Of a stretch of 64,000 nt of DNA, positions 50,783 through 57,865 are shown piece after piece. The stretch comes from Halorussus halobius (lineage in GTDB: Archaea; Halobacteriota; Halobacteria; Halobacteriales; Haladaptataceae): contig NZ_SBIU01000008.1 of NCBI RefSeq assembly GCF_004765805.1, positions 1 through 64,000 on the forward strand, given 5' to 3'. The notes beneath the pieces were generated by a model. The model worked only from the letters and a program-made list of their open reading frames with translations. It had not been told where the DNA came from and searched no databases. The position numbers were made by a program, and so were the translations under genes. Positions within the stretch are counted from its first letter, which is position 1; each line of letters opens with the position of its first letter.

Positions 50783-51343
50783 TCACTCCGACAGCGCCGA
50801 CTCCACCTTCGCGTTCAGCTCCTCCAGTTTGTTCCGTCCGCCGCGAGCGACGTCGTCGCTCGGCGACTGGAGGCCCGGCTGGTCGGCCGGGTCGGGGTCG
50901 CCGACGACGACGGTGCCGACCATCGCCAGACTCTCGTGGGGGATGCAGTAGTAGTCGTAGACGCCCGGCACCTCGAACGTGTGGGCGGACGACTTGCCGT
51001 TCTCCCGGATGACGCCGGTGTCCCACGAGTCGCCGTCCTCGGGCACCCGGCGCGGGTCGTCGTTGTCGGGGTGGTAGGCCGTCGCCGAGTGGTTGCGCGA
51101 GACGTTGGTCCACGTCACGGTGCCGCCCGGTTCGACGTGCGCGATTTCCGGCTCGAACAGGTTCGTCGCGTCCGGTCCCATCTCCACCTCGACGCTCGCG
51201 CTCGCGTCGGGCAGCGAGTAGTCGTCGTAGCTCTCCTCGTCGTCGCTGAGGACGCCGGCACAGCCAGCGAGCGCGCCCGCGCCGGCGGCCAACGTGGTCG
51301 CCGCCGCAGTGCGGAGAAAGCGGCGGCGGGTCGAATCGGTCAT
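50783..51343 (-). CDS. halocyanin-type blue copper lipoprotein, 186 aa
   Basis: Electron carrier at the outer face of the membrane. Tat signal STRRRFLRTAAATTLAAG with lipobox ALAGC (Cys 28). Plastocyanin fold with copper ligands His 85 ('NHSATAYH'), Cys 133, His 136 ('YYCIPHESLAM') and Met 141. The C-terminal 40 residues are a charged helix ('NKLEELNAKVESALSE'). Monocistronic; 69 bp separate it from the HAD gene start downstream. Confidence 0.85.
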   Translation of the reverse strand: MTDSTRRRFLRTAAATTLAAGAGALAGCAGVLSDDEESYDDYSLPDASASVEVEMGPDATNLFEPEIAHVEPGGTVTWTNVSRNHSATAYHPDNDDPRRVPEDGDSWDTGVIRENGKSSAHTFEVPGVYDYYCIPHESLAMVGTVVVGDPDPADQPGLQSPSDDVARGGRNKLEELNAKVESALSE

Positions 51344-51440
51344 ACCGGCGCGGTACCGAGCACGACCTTACGGTTCTTTCGCCTCGGCGCGAAGCCGGCG
51401 GGGCGCGGCCCGCCCGTCCTCGCGGGCGGCGACCGGTTCG

Positions 51441-53801
51441 TCACTCCCGGGCGTCCTCGATGGCGCGCCAGAGCGTCTCGTCGGTCAGCGGCATGTCGAG
51501 GTGACGGACACCGAGTCCCGAGAGGGCGTCGACCGCCGCGTTGACCACGGCCGGCGGGGCGGCGATGGTGCCGGCCTCGCCGACGCCCTTCACGCCGAGC
51601 GGGTTGTTCGGGCTCGGGGTCACAGTGGCCCCGGTCTCGAACTCGGGGAGGTGGCCGGCCCGCGGGACCGCGTAGTCTGTGAGGTGCGTGGTGACGAGTC
51701 GCCCGTCGTCGCCGTAGACCGCCCGCTCCGAGCGGGCCTGTCCGATGCCCTGCGCGACGCCGCCGTGGACCTGCCCCTCGACGATGGCGGGGTTGACCCG
51801 CTCGCCGCAGTCGTCGACCGCGACGTAGCGCTCGATCTCCAGCTCGCCCGTCTCGGGGTCGACCGCGACCGCCGCGACGTGGGTGCCAAAGGAGTAGGCC
51901 CCGCCCTCGGCCTCGTAGAAGGTCGTGGCTTCGAGTCCGGGGTCGAGGTCGTCGGGGCGGCGGCCGCCGTAGGCCGCCGCCGCGACCTCGGCGAGCGTGC
52001 AGGACCGCCCCGAGTCCGGGTCGCCCGCGACTCTGAACTCGCCGTCCGCGACGGTCACGTCGTCGGGCGCGAGGTCCTTCTCGGCGTCGGAATCCTCGGC
52101 GAGCAGGTGGGCCGCGATGCGCTCGGCGTTCTCGCGGACCGCCTCGGCGCTCTCGACGACCGCGTTGCCGCCCGTGATGGTGCTCCGACTCCCGAAGGTG
52201 CCGGTCCCCTTCGGCACGCGGTCGGTGTCGCCCTCGACCACCTCGACCGCGTCGTGAGGGACGCCGAGCGCGTCGCCGACGAGTTGGGCGTAGGTCGTCG
52301 CGTGGCCCTGTCCGTGGGAGTGGGTGCCCGCGTACGCGGTCACGCCGCCGTCGGGGTGGACCCGGACCACGCCGCTCTCGAAGCCCCCGCCGGTCGACTC
52401 GACGTAGCAGGCCGCGCCGACACCCACGTAGCGCCCCTCGTCGTCGCGGTCTGTCTCGCGAAGGGTCCCGTAGTCGAGTTCGTCGAGCGCGGCGTCGAGC
52501 GCCGCTTCGTAGTCGCCGCTGTCGTAGGTCGCGCCGACCGGCGTCTCGTAGGGGAACGCGTCGGGGTCGAGCAGGTTCCGGCGGCGCAACTCGGCGGGGT
52601 CGAGGTCGAGTTCGCGCGCGGCCGCGTCCACGAGGCGCTCGGTGACGTAGACGGCCTCGGGCCGGCCCGCGCCCCGGTAGGAGTGGACCGGCGCGGTGGT
52701 GGTGAACACCGACTTGGTCTCGCAGTGGATGGCCGGAATGCGGTACTGGGAGGACAGCAGGCGGCCGTACCAGCCCGGCATCGCGGGGCCGCCGCCGAGG
52801 CCGTAGCCGCCGACGCCGGCGTGGGTTTCCGCGCGCAGGCCCCGGATGGTACCGTCGTCGTCGACCGCGAGTGCCGCGCTGGTGCGGTGGTCGCGGCCGT
52901 GAGCGCCCGCGAGGTAGTTCTCCGAGCGCGTGGCGGTCCACTTGACCGGCCGGCCGAGTTCCATCGCGGCCCACCCCGCCATCGCCTCGCCGGGATGGTG
53001 GTGGCCCTTGTGACCGAAGCCGCCGCCGACCGACGGCGAGACGACCCGAATCGCGTTCTCGGGCAGGCCGAGCGTGTTCGAGAGGTCCCGGCGATGCCCG
53101 TGGGGCGACTGGCTGGTCATCTCGACCGTGAGCCGGTCGTCGGCAGCGTCCCACCGAGCGAGCGCGGCCCGTGGTTCGAGCGCCGAGGGAATCAGCCGGT
53201 TGTTCACGAGGTCGAGTTCGACCGTGCGGTCGGCCGCCGCGAACGCTTCGTCGGTCGCCTCGCGGTCGCCCAGCTCCGAGGTGAGCGCCACGTTGTCCGG
53301 CGCGCTCTCGAAGATGGTCGGCGCGTCCTCGCGGGTGGCGGTCACGGGGTCGACCACGGCGTCGAGCGGGTCGTAGTCGACCGCGACCGCGTCGGCGGCG
53401 TCGCGCGCGCCGGCCCGCGTCTCGGCGACGACGGCGGCGACCGGTTGGCCGTGGTAGCGCACGCGGTCGCGGGCCAGCACGGGGTGGCCCGGCGGGTCAC
53501 AGTCGAGCCGCGAGGACGCCACCGACAGGACGGCCGGCGCGTCGGAGGCCGCGAGGTCGTCCCACGCGTAGACGCCGAGGACGCCCTCGCGGGACGCGGC
53601 CGCGCTGGCGTCGACGGACTCGACCTCGGCGTGGCCGTGCTCGCTCCGGACGAACTGGAGGTACGCCATCCCCGGCGCGGACAGGTCGTCGGTGAACTCG
53701 GCCGTGCCGGTGAGCAGCGGGCCGTCCTCCCTGCGGGGCGTCTCGGTACCGACGCCTCCGGTCTCGGGGTCCGTTGGCGGTCCGGGGTCGCTGTCGGTCA
53801 T
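51441..53801 (-). CDS. xanthine dehydrogenase/CoxL-family molybdenum-binding subunit, 786 aa
   Basis: Large subunit of a molybdenum hydroxylase. Begins 'GVGTETPRREDGPLLTGTAEFTDDLSAPGMAYLQFVRSEHGHAEV', typical for this family, with 'VSPSVGGGFGHKGHHHPGEAMAGWAAMELGRPVKWTATRSENYLAG', 'YRGAGRPEA', 'GTHSHGQGHATTYAQL' and C-terminal 'NPLGVKGVGEAGTIAAPPAVVNAAVDALSGLGVRHLDMPLT', where Glu is the catalytic base. It has no adjacent FAD (CoxM) or 2Fe-2S (CoxS) genes, so partners must be elsewhere. Substrate (CO, aldehyde, purine) cannot be told; a CO-dehydrogenase-type AYxCSFR loop is not present. ATG 53801. Confidence 0.85.
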   Translation of the reverse strand: MTDSDPGPPTDPETGGVGTETPRREDGPLLTGTAEFTDDLSAPGMAYLQFVRSEHGHAEVESVDASAAASREGVLGVYAWDDLAASDAPAVLSVASSRLDCDPPGHPVLARDRVRYHGQPVAAVVAETRAGARDAADAVAVDYDPLDAVVDPVTATREDAPTIFESAPDNVALTSELGDREATDEAFAAADRTVELDLVNNRLIPSALEPRAALARWDAADDRLTVEMTSQSPHGHRRDLSNTLGLPENAIRVVSPSVGGGFGHKGHHHPGEAMAGWAAMELGRPVKWTATRSENYLAGAHGRDHRTSAALAVDDDGTIRGLRAETHAGVGGYGLGGGPAMPGWYGRLLSSQYRIPAIHCETKSVFTTTAPVHSYRGAGRPEAVYVTERLVDAAARELDLDPAELRRRNLLDPDAFPYETPVGATYDSGDYEAALDAALDELDYGTLRETDRDDEGRYVGVGAACYVESTGGGFESGVVRVHPDGGVTAYAGTHSHGQGHATTYAQLVGDALGVPHDAVEVVEGDTDRVPKGTGTFGSRSTITGGNAVVESAEAVRENAERIAAHLLAEDSDAEKDLAPDDVTVADGEFRVAGDPDSGRSCTLAEVAAAAYGGRRPDDLDPGLEATTFYEAEGGAYSFGTHVAAVAVDPETGELEIERYVAVDDCGERVNPAIVEGQVHGGVAQGIGQARSERAVYGDDGRLVTTHLTDYAVPRAGHLPEFETGATVTPSPNNPLGVKGVGEAGTIAAPPAVVNAAVDALSGLGVRHLDMPLTDETLWRAIEDARE

Positions 53802-54064
53802 CGAACCCTCCGAGCGCGCGGCCGCCCCGACGTTCGCGGTCGCGCGGGCGCTCGTCGGCCGACGCGGGTCGCGGTCGAACTGCACTCGTGGGCAATCGCG
53901 GTGGAGTCGTGCGTAGACATGGCTGGGGATGCGAGCGTCGAACGTGGCGTGAGTCACGCAGTCTCGCGGGAAAAGCATTTGGCAACCGGTGGCGGTCGCG
54001 TTCGGAACCGCAGGACCACGGACTCGTTGCGCTCGGCGATACAACCCGCGTCTCGGCGTCCGAC

Positions 54065-54634
54065 TCACTCCTCGCGGTCGAACCGCTCGGCCGCCGACGC
54101 GAATCCCGCCTCGGACTGCTCGCGCGACCGGCGGGCCTCCTGCTCGGCGATGGCCTCCGGGTCGGGGTTGACGTCGTCGGTGACCCGCGCCCACGAGTCG
54201 TGGACCTTGGCGTGACACCACCGGCAGAGGTAGACGGTTATCTCGTGGCTCGGCGTCTCGCCCGTCGAGGCGTACGAGAGGTGATGCTCTTCGAGCAGCG
54301 GGCGCTCGTCGGAGTGGGCCATCCGGCGCTCGGCCAGCCCGCACCGGACGCACTCCCGGTCGCGGTTCCGACACCGGAAGTGGGGACACGACTCCCAGTT
54401 CCAGTCGCCGCCGGCGGTCTCGTCGCTCGTCGTCGCATCACGCGGCGACTCGCCCTCGGCGACGACGGGACACCGCAGGTCGTCCTCGCGGCGCTCGCGG
54501 GCGAACTCGGGGTCGTGCTCGGGGTGCTCGAAGGCGTACCGACACTTGCCCTCGTCGGTGAGGTGGTCGCAGACGCCGACGTGGTCGTACGGGTCGTCCA
54601 CGCCGACCGGGGTTCCCGAGGGCGTCTCCTCCAT
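54065..54634 (-). CDS. HNH-nuclease-like zinc protein, 189 aa
   Basis: Cysteine pairs at the N-terminus ('GVCDHLTDEGKCRYAF', 'LRCPVV', 'CPHFRCRNRDRECVRCG') and then an HNH-type core: 'LLEEHHLSYASTGETPSHEITVYLCRWCHAKVHDSW', with paired His, CxxC and a final His. C-terminal charged helix. Function may be DNA or RNA cleavage or only zinc-dependent binding. ATG 54634. It is a haloarchaeal chromosomal protein without an obvious partner. Confidence 0.65.
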   Translation of the reverse strand: MEETPSGTPVGVDDPYDHVGVCDHLTDEGKCRYAFEHPEHDPEFARERREDDLRCPVVAEGESPRDATTSDETAGGDWNWESCPHFRCRNRDRECVRCGLAERRMAHSDERPLLEEHHLSYASTGETPSHEITVYLCRWCHAKVHDSWARVTDDVNPDPEAIAEQEARRSREQSEAGFASAAERFDREE

Positions 54635-54714
54635 GGTCGTACTACTCGGTCGTCGTCGGATAAAAACGGTCGGACTCGCCACGCGGCGGCGTCGGACGAG
54701 TCGCCAGGGGAGCG

Positions 54715-55035
54715 TCAGTCGGCGTGCGGTTGGGCGTTCGCGGACGACCCCGCGGACGCGTCGGTCGAAGCCGACTCCGAGCCAGTGGTCGGGTTGTACG
54801 GGTGGGGCGACCGAAGCGCCGCGATGAGGCTCCACATCAACCCGGTGAGTAGCGACCCGAGCGCGGACATCGTCATCCCGAGGGTGAAAAACGCCGCGCC
54901 GTAGACGAACCCGATACTCGCAGAGGGGAGCGCGGTGCCCAGCGGGACGTTGGCCATCGAGTCGCGCAGGGTCGGTACCAGGACGACGAGCGAGAAGACG
55001 CTCCCGCAGAGGAAGACCGCGTCCTGCCACATCAT
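54715..55035 (-). CDS. small membrane protein, 106 aa
   Basis: Two or three membrane helices ('WQDAVFLCGSVFSLVVLVPTLRD', 'ALPSASIGFVYGAAFFTLGMTMSALGSLLTGLMWSLIAAL') and an Asn/Ser/Ala-rich acidic tail. A start at 55035 is followed by a second ATG at 55032. Upstream is an AT-rich TTTTAAAAAG (55090s), a promoter candidate. Function unknown. Confidence 0.65.
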   Translation of the reverse strand: MMWQDAVFLCGSVFSLVVLVPTLRDSMANVPLGTALPSASIGFVYGAAFFTLGMTMSALGSLLTGLMWSLIAALRSPHPYNPTTGSESASTDASAGSSANAQPHAD

Positions 55036-55324
55036 GGTCGTCGCTCCGTCGGTTCGGTAGGGGGTGTCTCCGTCATCGACTCAATGTAGATAGGGATATT
55101 TTAAAAAGTTTACTCACTACCGAGTAAACAGTTCGTTACAGTTCGAAGCGGTACCGCGACCCACGGTTCGACCACTCACGGCTGCGAGGCTCCGACGGAG
55201 GTGTCCGGCGGTATGGCGTCGTTGTCGCGACCACTCGTCGTGTTTCGACGCTCCCGAACCGTTCCGCGCGTCGAGGAACGCGGCGACGGAAACGCTTTTG
55301 CCGCCACCGCGACCAGCACCCGCC

Positions 55325-55672
55325 GTGCGACTGGTACGTGAGTCAGACGGCGAGCGCGACACTCTCGCCACCGAGGTCGAGACCGCCGACTCGTTTCTCG
55401 CGAGAGCGCGCGGGCTGATGTTCCGGCGGTCGATTCCCGACGACTACGCGCTCGTCTTCGAGTTCGACGACGTGGACAGCCGGGACGTCCACATGGTGTT
55501 CGTCCCCTTCCCGCTCGACGTGCTGTGGCTCGACGGCGGCGAGGTCCAGCGCAAAGAGCGGCTCTCGCCGTGGACCGGGCTGGCCGAGGCCGAGGCCGAC
55601 CGGCTAGTCGAGCTGCCGGCCGGGAGCGCGGAGTCGGTCGCGGTCGGCGACGACGTGCGACTCGTGGAGTGA
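55325..55672 (+). CDS. DUF192 family protein, 115 aa
   Basis: Matches the DUF192 pattern: 'TADSFLARARGLMFRRSIPDDYALVFEFDDVDSRDVHMVFVPFPLDVLWLDGGEVQRKERLSPWTG'. Members are small beta proteins of unknown biochemical role, often exported, though this one has no signal peptide. GTG 55325. Ends 1 bp from the convergent PIN gene stop. Confidence 0.8.
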   Translation: MRLVRESDGERDTLATEVETADSFLARARGLMFRRSIPDDYALVFEFDDVDSRDVHMVFVPFPLDVLWLDGGEVQRKERLSPWTGLAEAEADRLVELPAGSAESVAVGDDVRLVE

Positions 55673-55673
55673 G

Positions 55674-56228
55674 TCACTCGGCGGCGTCGTCGATGCGACG
55701 CTCGGCCCGTCGGAGGAGTCGGGCGCTCAGACGCGCACCCACCTCGTCCATGGCGACGAGCGCGTCCTTCGCCGCCGCCGAGTCGAGTGCACCGCGTTCG
55801 ACCGCCGCGATAATCACGCCGATAGACCCCGACAGTGCGACTCCGAGCGCCTTGCAGGCGTTCCGAAGCGGCTTGTCGTCGGTGACGACGACCGGATTTT
55901 CCGCCGTCGTTCCGAGCGCGAGCAGCGCGACGTCGCCCTCGAACTCCGGCGCGTCGTCGGAGTCCGACAACTCGACGTCGAGGTGACTCGCGGCGTGGCG
56001 GACGTTCTCGGGGCCGGCGACGTCGACCGCGTCCGCGATTCGGAGCCACTCGCCGGTCGCGGCGTCGAGGTGGCTCGCCGCCGGTTCGTCGACGATTTCG
56101 TCGGCCACGGCTCGGGGCGCGACTACCTCGCCGTCGAGTTCCCGCAGGAGTTCCACGCGGTCGAGTGCCGCGAGCGTGATGAAGACGCTCGCGTCCACGA
56201 ACAACCGTTTGGTTCCCGCGTCGCTCAT
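55674..56228 (-). CDS. PIN-domain toxin-like ribonuclease, 184 aa
   Basis: PIN fold with acidic metal ligands: 'LFVDASVFITLAALDRVELLREL' (Asp), 'AVADEIVDEPAA' (Glu), and 'GDVALLALGTTAENPVVVTDDKPLRNACKALGV' (Asp). Partner antitoxin gene lies 10 bp upstream on the same strand, so a type II toxin-antitoxin pair (UPF0175/PIN arrangement) is likely. Toxins of this kind cleave RNA. ATG 56228. Confidence 0.75.
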   Translation of the reverse strand: MSDAGTKRLFVDASVFITLAALDRVELLRELDGEVVAPRAVADEIVDEPAASHLDAATGEWLRIADAVDVAGPENVRHAASHLDVELSDSDDAPEFEGDVALLALGTTAENPVVVTDDKPLRNACKALGVALSGSIGVIIAAVERGALDSAAAKDALVAMDEVGARLSARLLRRAERRIDDAAE

Positions 56229-56238
56229 CGGGAACGCC

Positions 56239-56535
56239 TCACAGCAGGCTCTCCACGTCGGAGTCGAGGTCGGCCTCGTCGTCGTTCCGGAGGACGCCTC
56301 GCTCGTTCGCCTCGGCCATCATCTCGGAGATGGTCAGCCCCGCGACGTCGGCGGCCCCGCGCATCCCGACCGCGCCCTCCCGATAGCGTTCGAGCGCGAC
56401 CCGAATCAGTTCCTCTCGGGCACCCGCCCGGAGCGCGGCGCGGATGGCGTCGCTTCGACTCCCCTGTTGCTGTTCGGCCAACCGGTCGACGAGGTCGAGT
56501 TCCTCGTCACTCATTCGCGTAGTGACGTTCTTCAC
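56239..56535 (-). CDS. antitoxin: ribbon-helix-helix plus UPF0175-like HTH, 98 aa
   Basis: GTG 56535 gives MKNVTTRMSDEELDLVDRLAEQQQG, a ribbon-helix-helix start, then 'AIRAALRAGAREELIRVALERYREGAVGMRGAADVAGLTISEMMAEANERGV', the UPF0175 region that binds DNA and caps the PIN toxin. The GTG sits about 27 bp from a TATA box, so the mRNA is likely leaderless. Confidence 0.75.
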   Translation of the reverse strand: MKNVTTRMSDEELDLVDRLAEQQQGSRSDAIRAALRAGAREELIRVALERYREGAVGMRGAADVAGLTISEMMAEANERGVLRNDDEADLDSDVESLL

Positions 56536-56540
56536 GCGTA

Positions 56541-56556
56541 TTGCTTTGCAATGCAA
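56541..56556. promoter_or_regulatory. palindromic operator of the toxin-antitoxin pair
   Basis: TTGCTTTGCAATGCAA is a 16-bp palindrome with a single mismatched pair, placed between a TATA-like AATATTAC (around 56558-56566, minus strand) and the GTG start. That position would let the RHH antitoxin block transcription, the usual autoregulation of such modules. Confidence 0.6.
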
Positions 56557-56696
56557 CGTAATATTCCTGTCGACGGGCGCACGCGGCACGGCAGTCCGGA
56601 CCGCGTTCGCGGACTCGCCTCGCCGGGGGCGTCGGCCGACTCACGCGCCACCGCCGGAAGTCCGCCTTTTTGTACTCTCGGACGGAATCCCGAACG

Positions 56697-57209
56697 ATGA
56701 GCGTCCTCGACTCGCTTCGGTCGTCCGACGGCGACTCGTCCGTCCGCTGGCCCGCGCTCCTCGCGAGTATCGTCGTCTGCGAACTCGCGGGCGTCGTCCC
56801 CTCGCTGCTGACCGCCGGGGACGTGGCGACGTGGTACCCGACGCTGGCCACGCCCGCGTTCACACCGCCGAGCTGGCTGTTCGGGCCGGTGTGGACGTTC
56901 CTGTACCTCCTGATGGGCGTGGCGCTGTATCTGGTCTGGCACAGCGACGCCGGCCGAACCCGGCGACTCGCGCTCGCGGCGTTTAGCGTCCAGTTGGTGC
57001 TCAACGCCGCGTGGACGCTGGTGTTTTTCGGTGCGCGAGAGATTCTAGGCGGATTCGTCGTCATCGTCGCACTGCTGGCGGCCATCCTCGCGACGATGGC
57101 GGCGGCCCGGCACGTCGACCGCAGGGCGGCCCTGCTGCTGGTGCCGTACCTGTGCTGGGTCGGGTTCGCGACCGCGCTCAACTACGAAATCTGGCGGCTC
57201 AACTCGTAG
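56697..57209 (+). CDS. tspO: TspO/MBR family membrane protein, 170 aa
   Basis: Five-helix membrane protein. Signatures 'WYPTLATPAFTPPSWLFGPVWTFLYLLMGVALYLVW' and 'VQLVLNAAWTLVFFG', 'PYLCWVGFATALNYEIWRLN' are diagnostic (TspO tryptophans and WxPYxxWxxxATxLN). The family binds porphyrins and regulates pigment or stress responses; in haloarchaea an oxygen or light link has been proposed. It has an extra N-terminal stretch of about 18 residues. ATG 56697. Confidence 0.85.
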   Translation: MSVLDSLRSSDGDSSVRWPALLASIVVCELAGVVPSLLTAGDVATWYPTLATPAFTPPSWLFGPVWTFLYLLMGVALYLVWHSDAGRTRRLALAAFSVQLVLNAAWTLVFFGAREILGGFVVIVALLAAILATMAAARHVDRRAALLLVPYLCWVGFATALNYEIWRLNS

Positions 57210-57287
57210 CGCGTCGCTCGCGCTCGCCGTCGGCCGGAAGTATCGGGGCGTTTCCGTCCCGACAACCACGGACTTACTCGACCTCGT

Positions 57288-57740
57288 GTGGGCTTACTCC
57301 CCGCTTTGGGGTCTATAACAAAGGGCGGCGACGGCGTCACCCGCCACGTGTCGAATGCGAACTCGTACGCGGTCGCCGGGGGACGCTTCGGGGTGGGCGC
57401 GGACCGGCTCTCGCTCGTCGGCGTGGTACTCGCCGGGAAGCTACTCGACGCGGTCAGCACCGTGACCGTGCTGTCGCTCCGCGACGACGTGTACGAGTCG
57501 ATGTGGGTGACGCGGTCCCTGATGGACCACCTCGGGATGGTCTCGGGCGTCCTCGTCACCGTCGTAATCGCCGTGGTCGGCGTGACCGTGCTGGCCGAGA
57601 GCGGCGAAGCGCTGGCTCGGATCGCGCCCGACGCGTGGGCACCAGCGGGCTATCCGGCCGCGTTCCGGGTCGTGACCTGCTGTTCGGCCGGGATGTGGTA
57701 CGGCGTCGTGGGCGTCCACAACTTCTCATTATTGTTCTGA
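57288..57740 (+). CDS. predicted membrane protein, 150 aa
   Basis: Three predicted helices: 'LSLVGVVLAGKLLDAVSTVTVLSL', 'MVSGVLVTVVIAVVGVTVLA', and 'AAFRVVTCCSAGMWYGVVGVHNFSLLF'. The C-terminal 'GMWYGVVGVHN' resembles the membrane motif of DUF5658-like haloarchaeal proteins (weak). The first 35 residues may not be translated; no later ATG fits. Function unknown. Confidence 0.55.
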   Translation: MGLLPALGSITKGGDGVTRHVSNANSYAVAGGRFGVGADRLSLVGVVLAGKLLDAVSTVTVLSLRDDVYESMWVTRSLMDHLGMVSGVLVTVVIAVVGVTVLAESGEALARIAPDAWAPAGYPAAFRVVTCCSAGMWYGVVGVHNFSLLF

Positions 57741-57828
57741 TGGGTGTGCGGTTCCCCCACACTCATTTCTATTGACACAGTGGGAAGCGTGCCCCACTAC
57801 AACACCGTACCTACCCCAAATCAGAACC

Positions 57829-57839
57829 CTATTTTTATG
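57829..57839 (+). promoter_or_regulatory. TATA element of the glycosidase-like gene
   Basis: CTATTTTTATG is centred about 32 bp before ATG 57866, with a purine-rich stretch preceding it. This gene therefore has its own promoter. Confidence 0.45.
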
Positions 57840-57865
57840 ATGAGTCCCTGCTGACACAATATTTG

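Noticed and set aside
53802..54389. N-terminal extension of the molybdenum hydroxylase
   Set aside because: Arg/Pro-rich and overlapping the HNH protein gene; family members start near ATG 53801.
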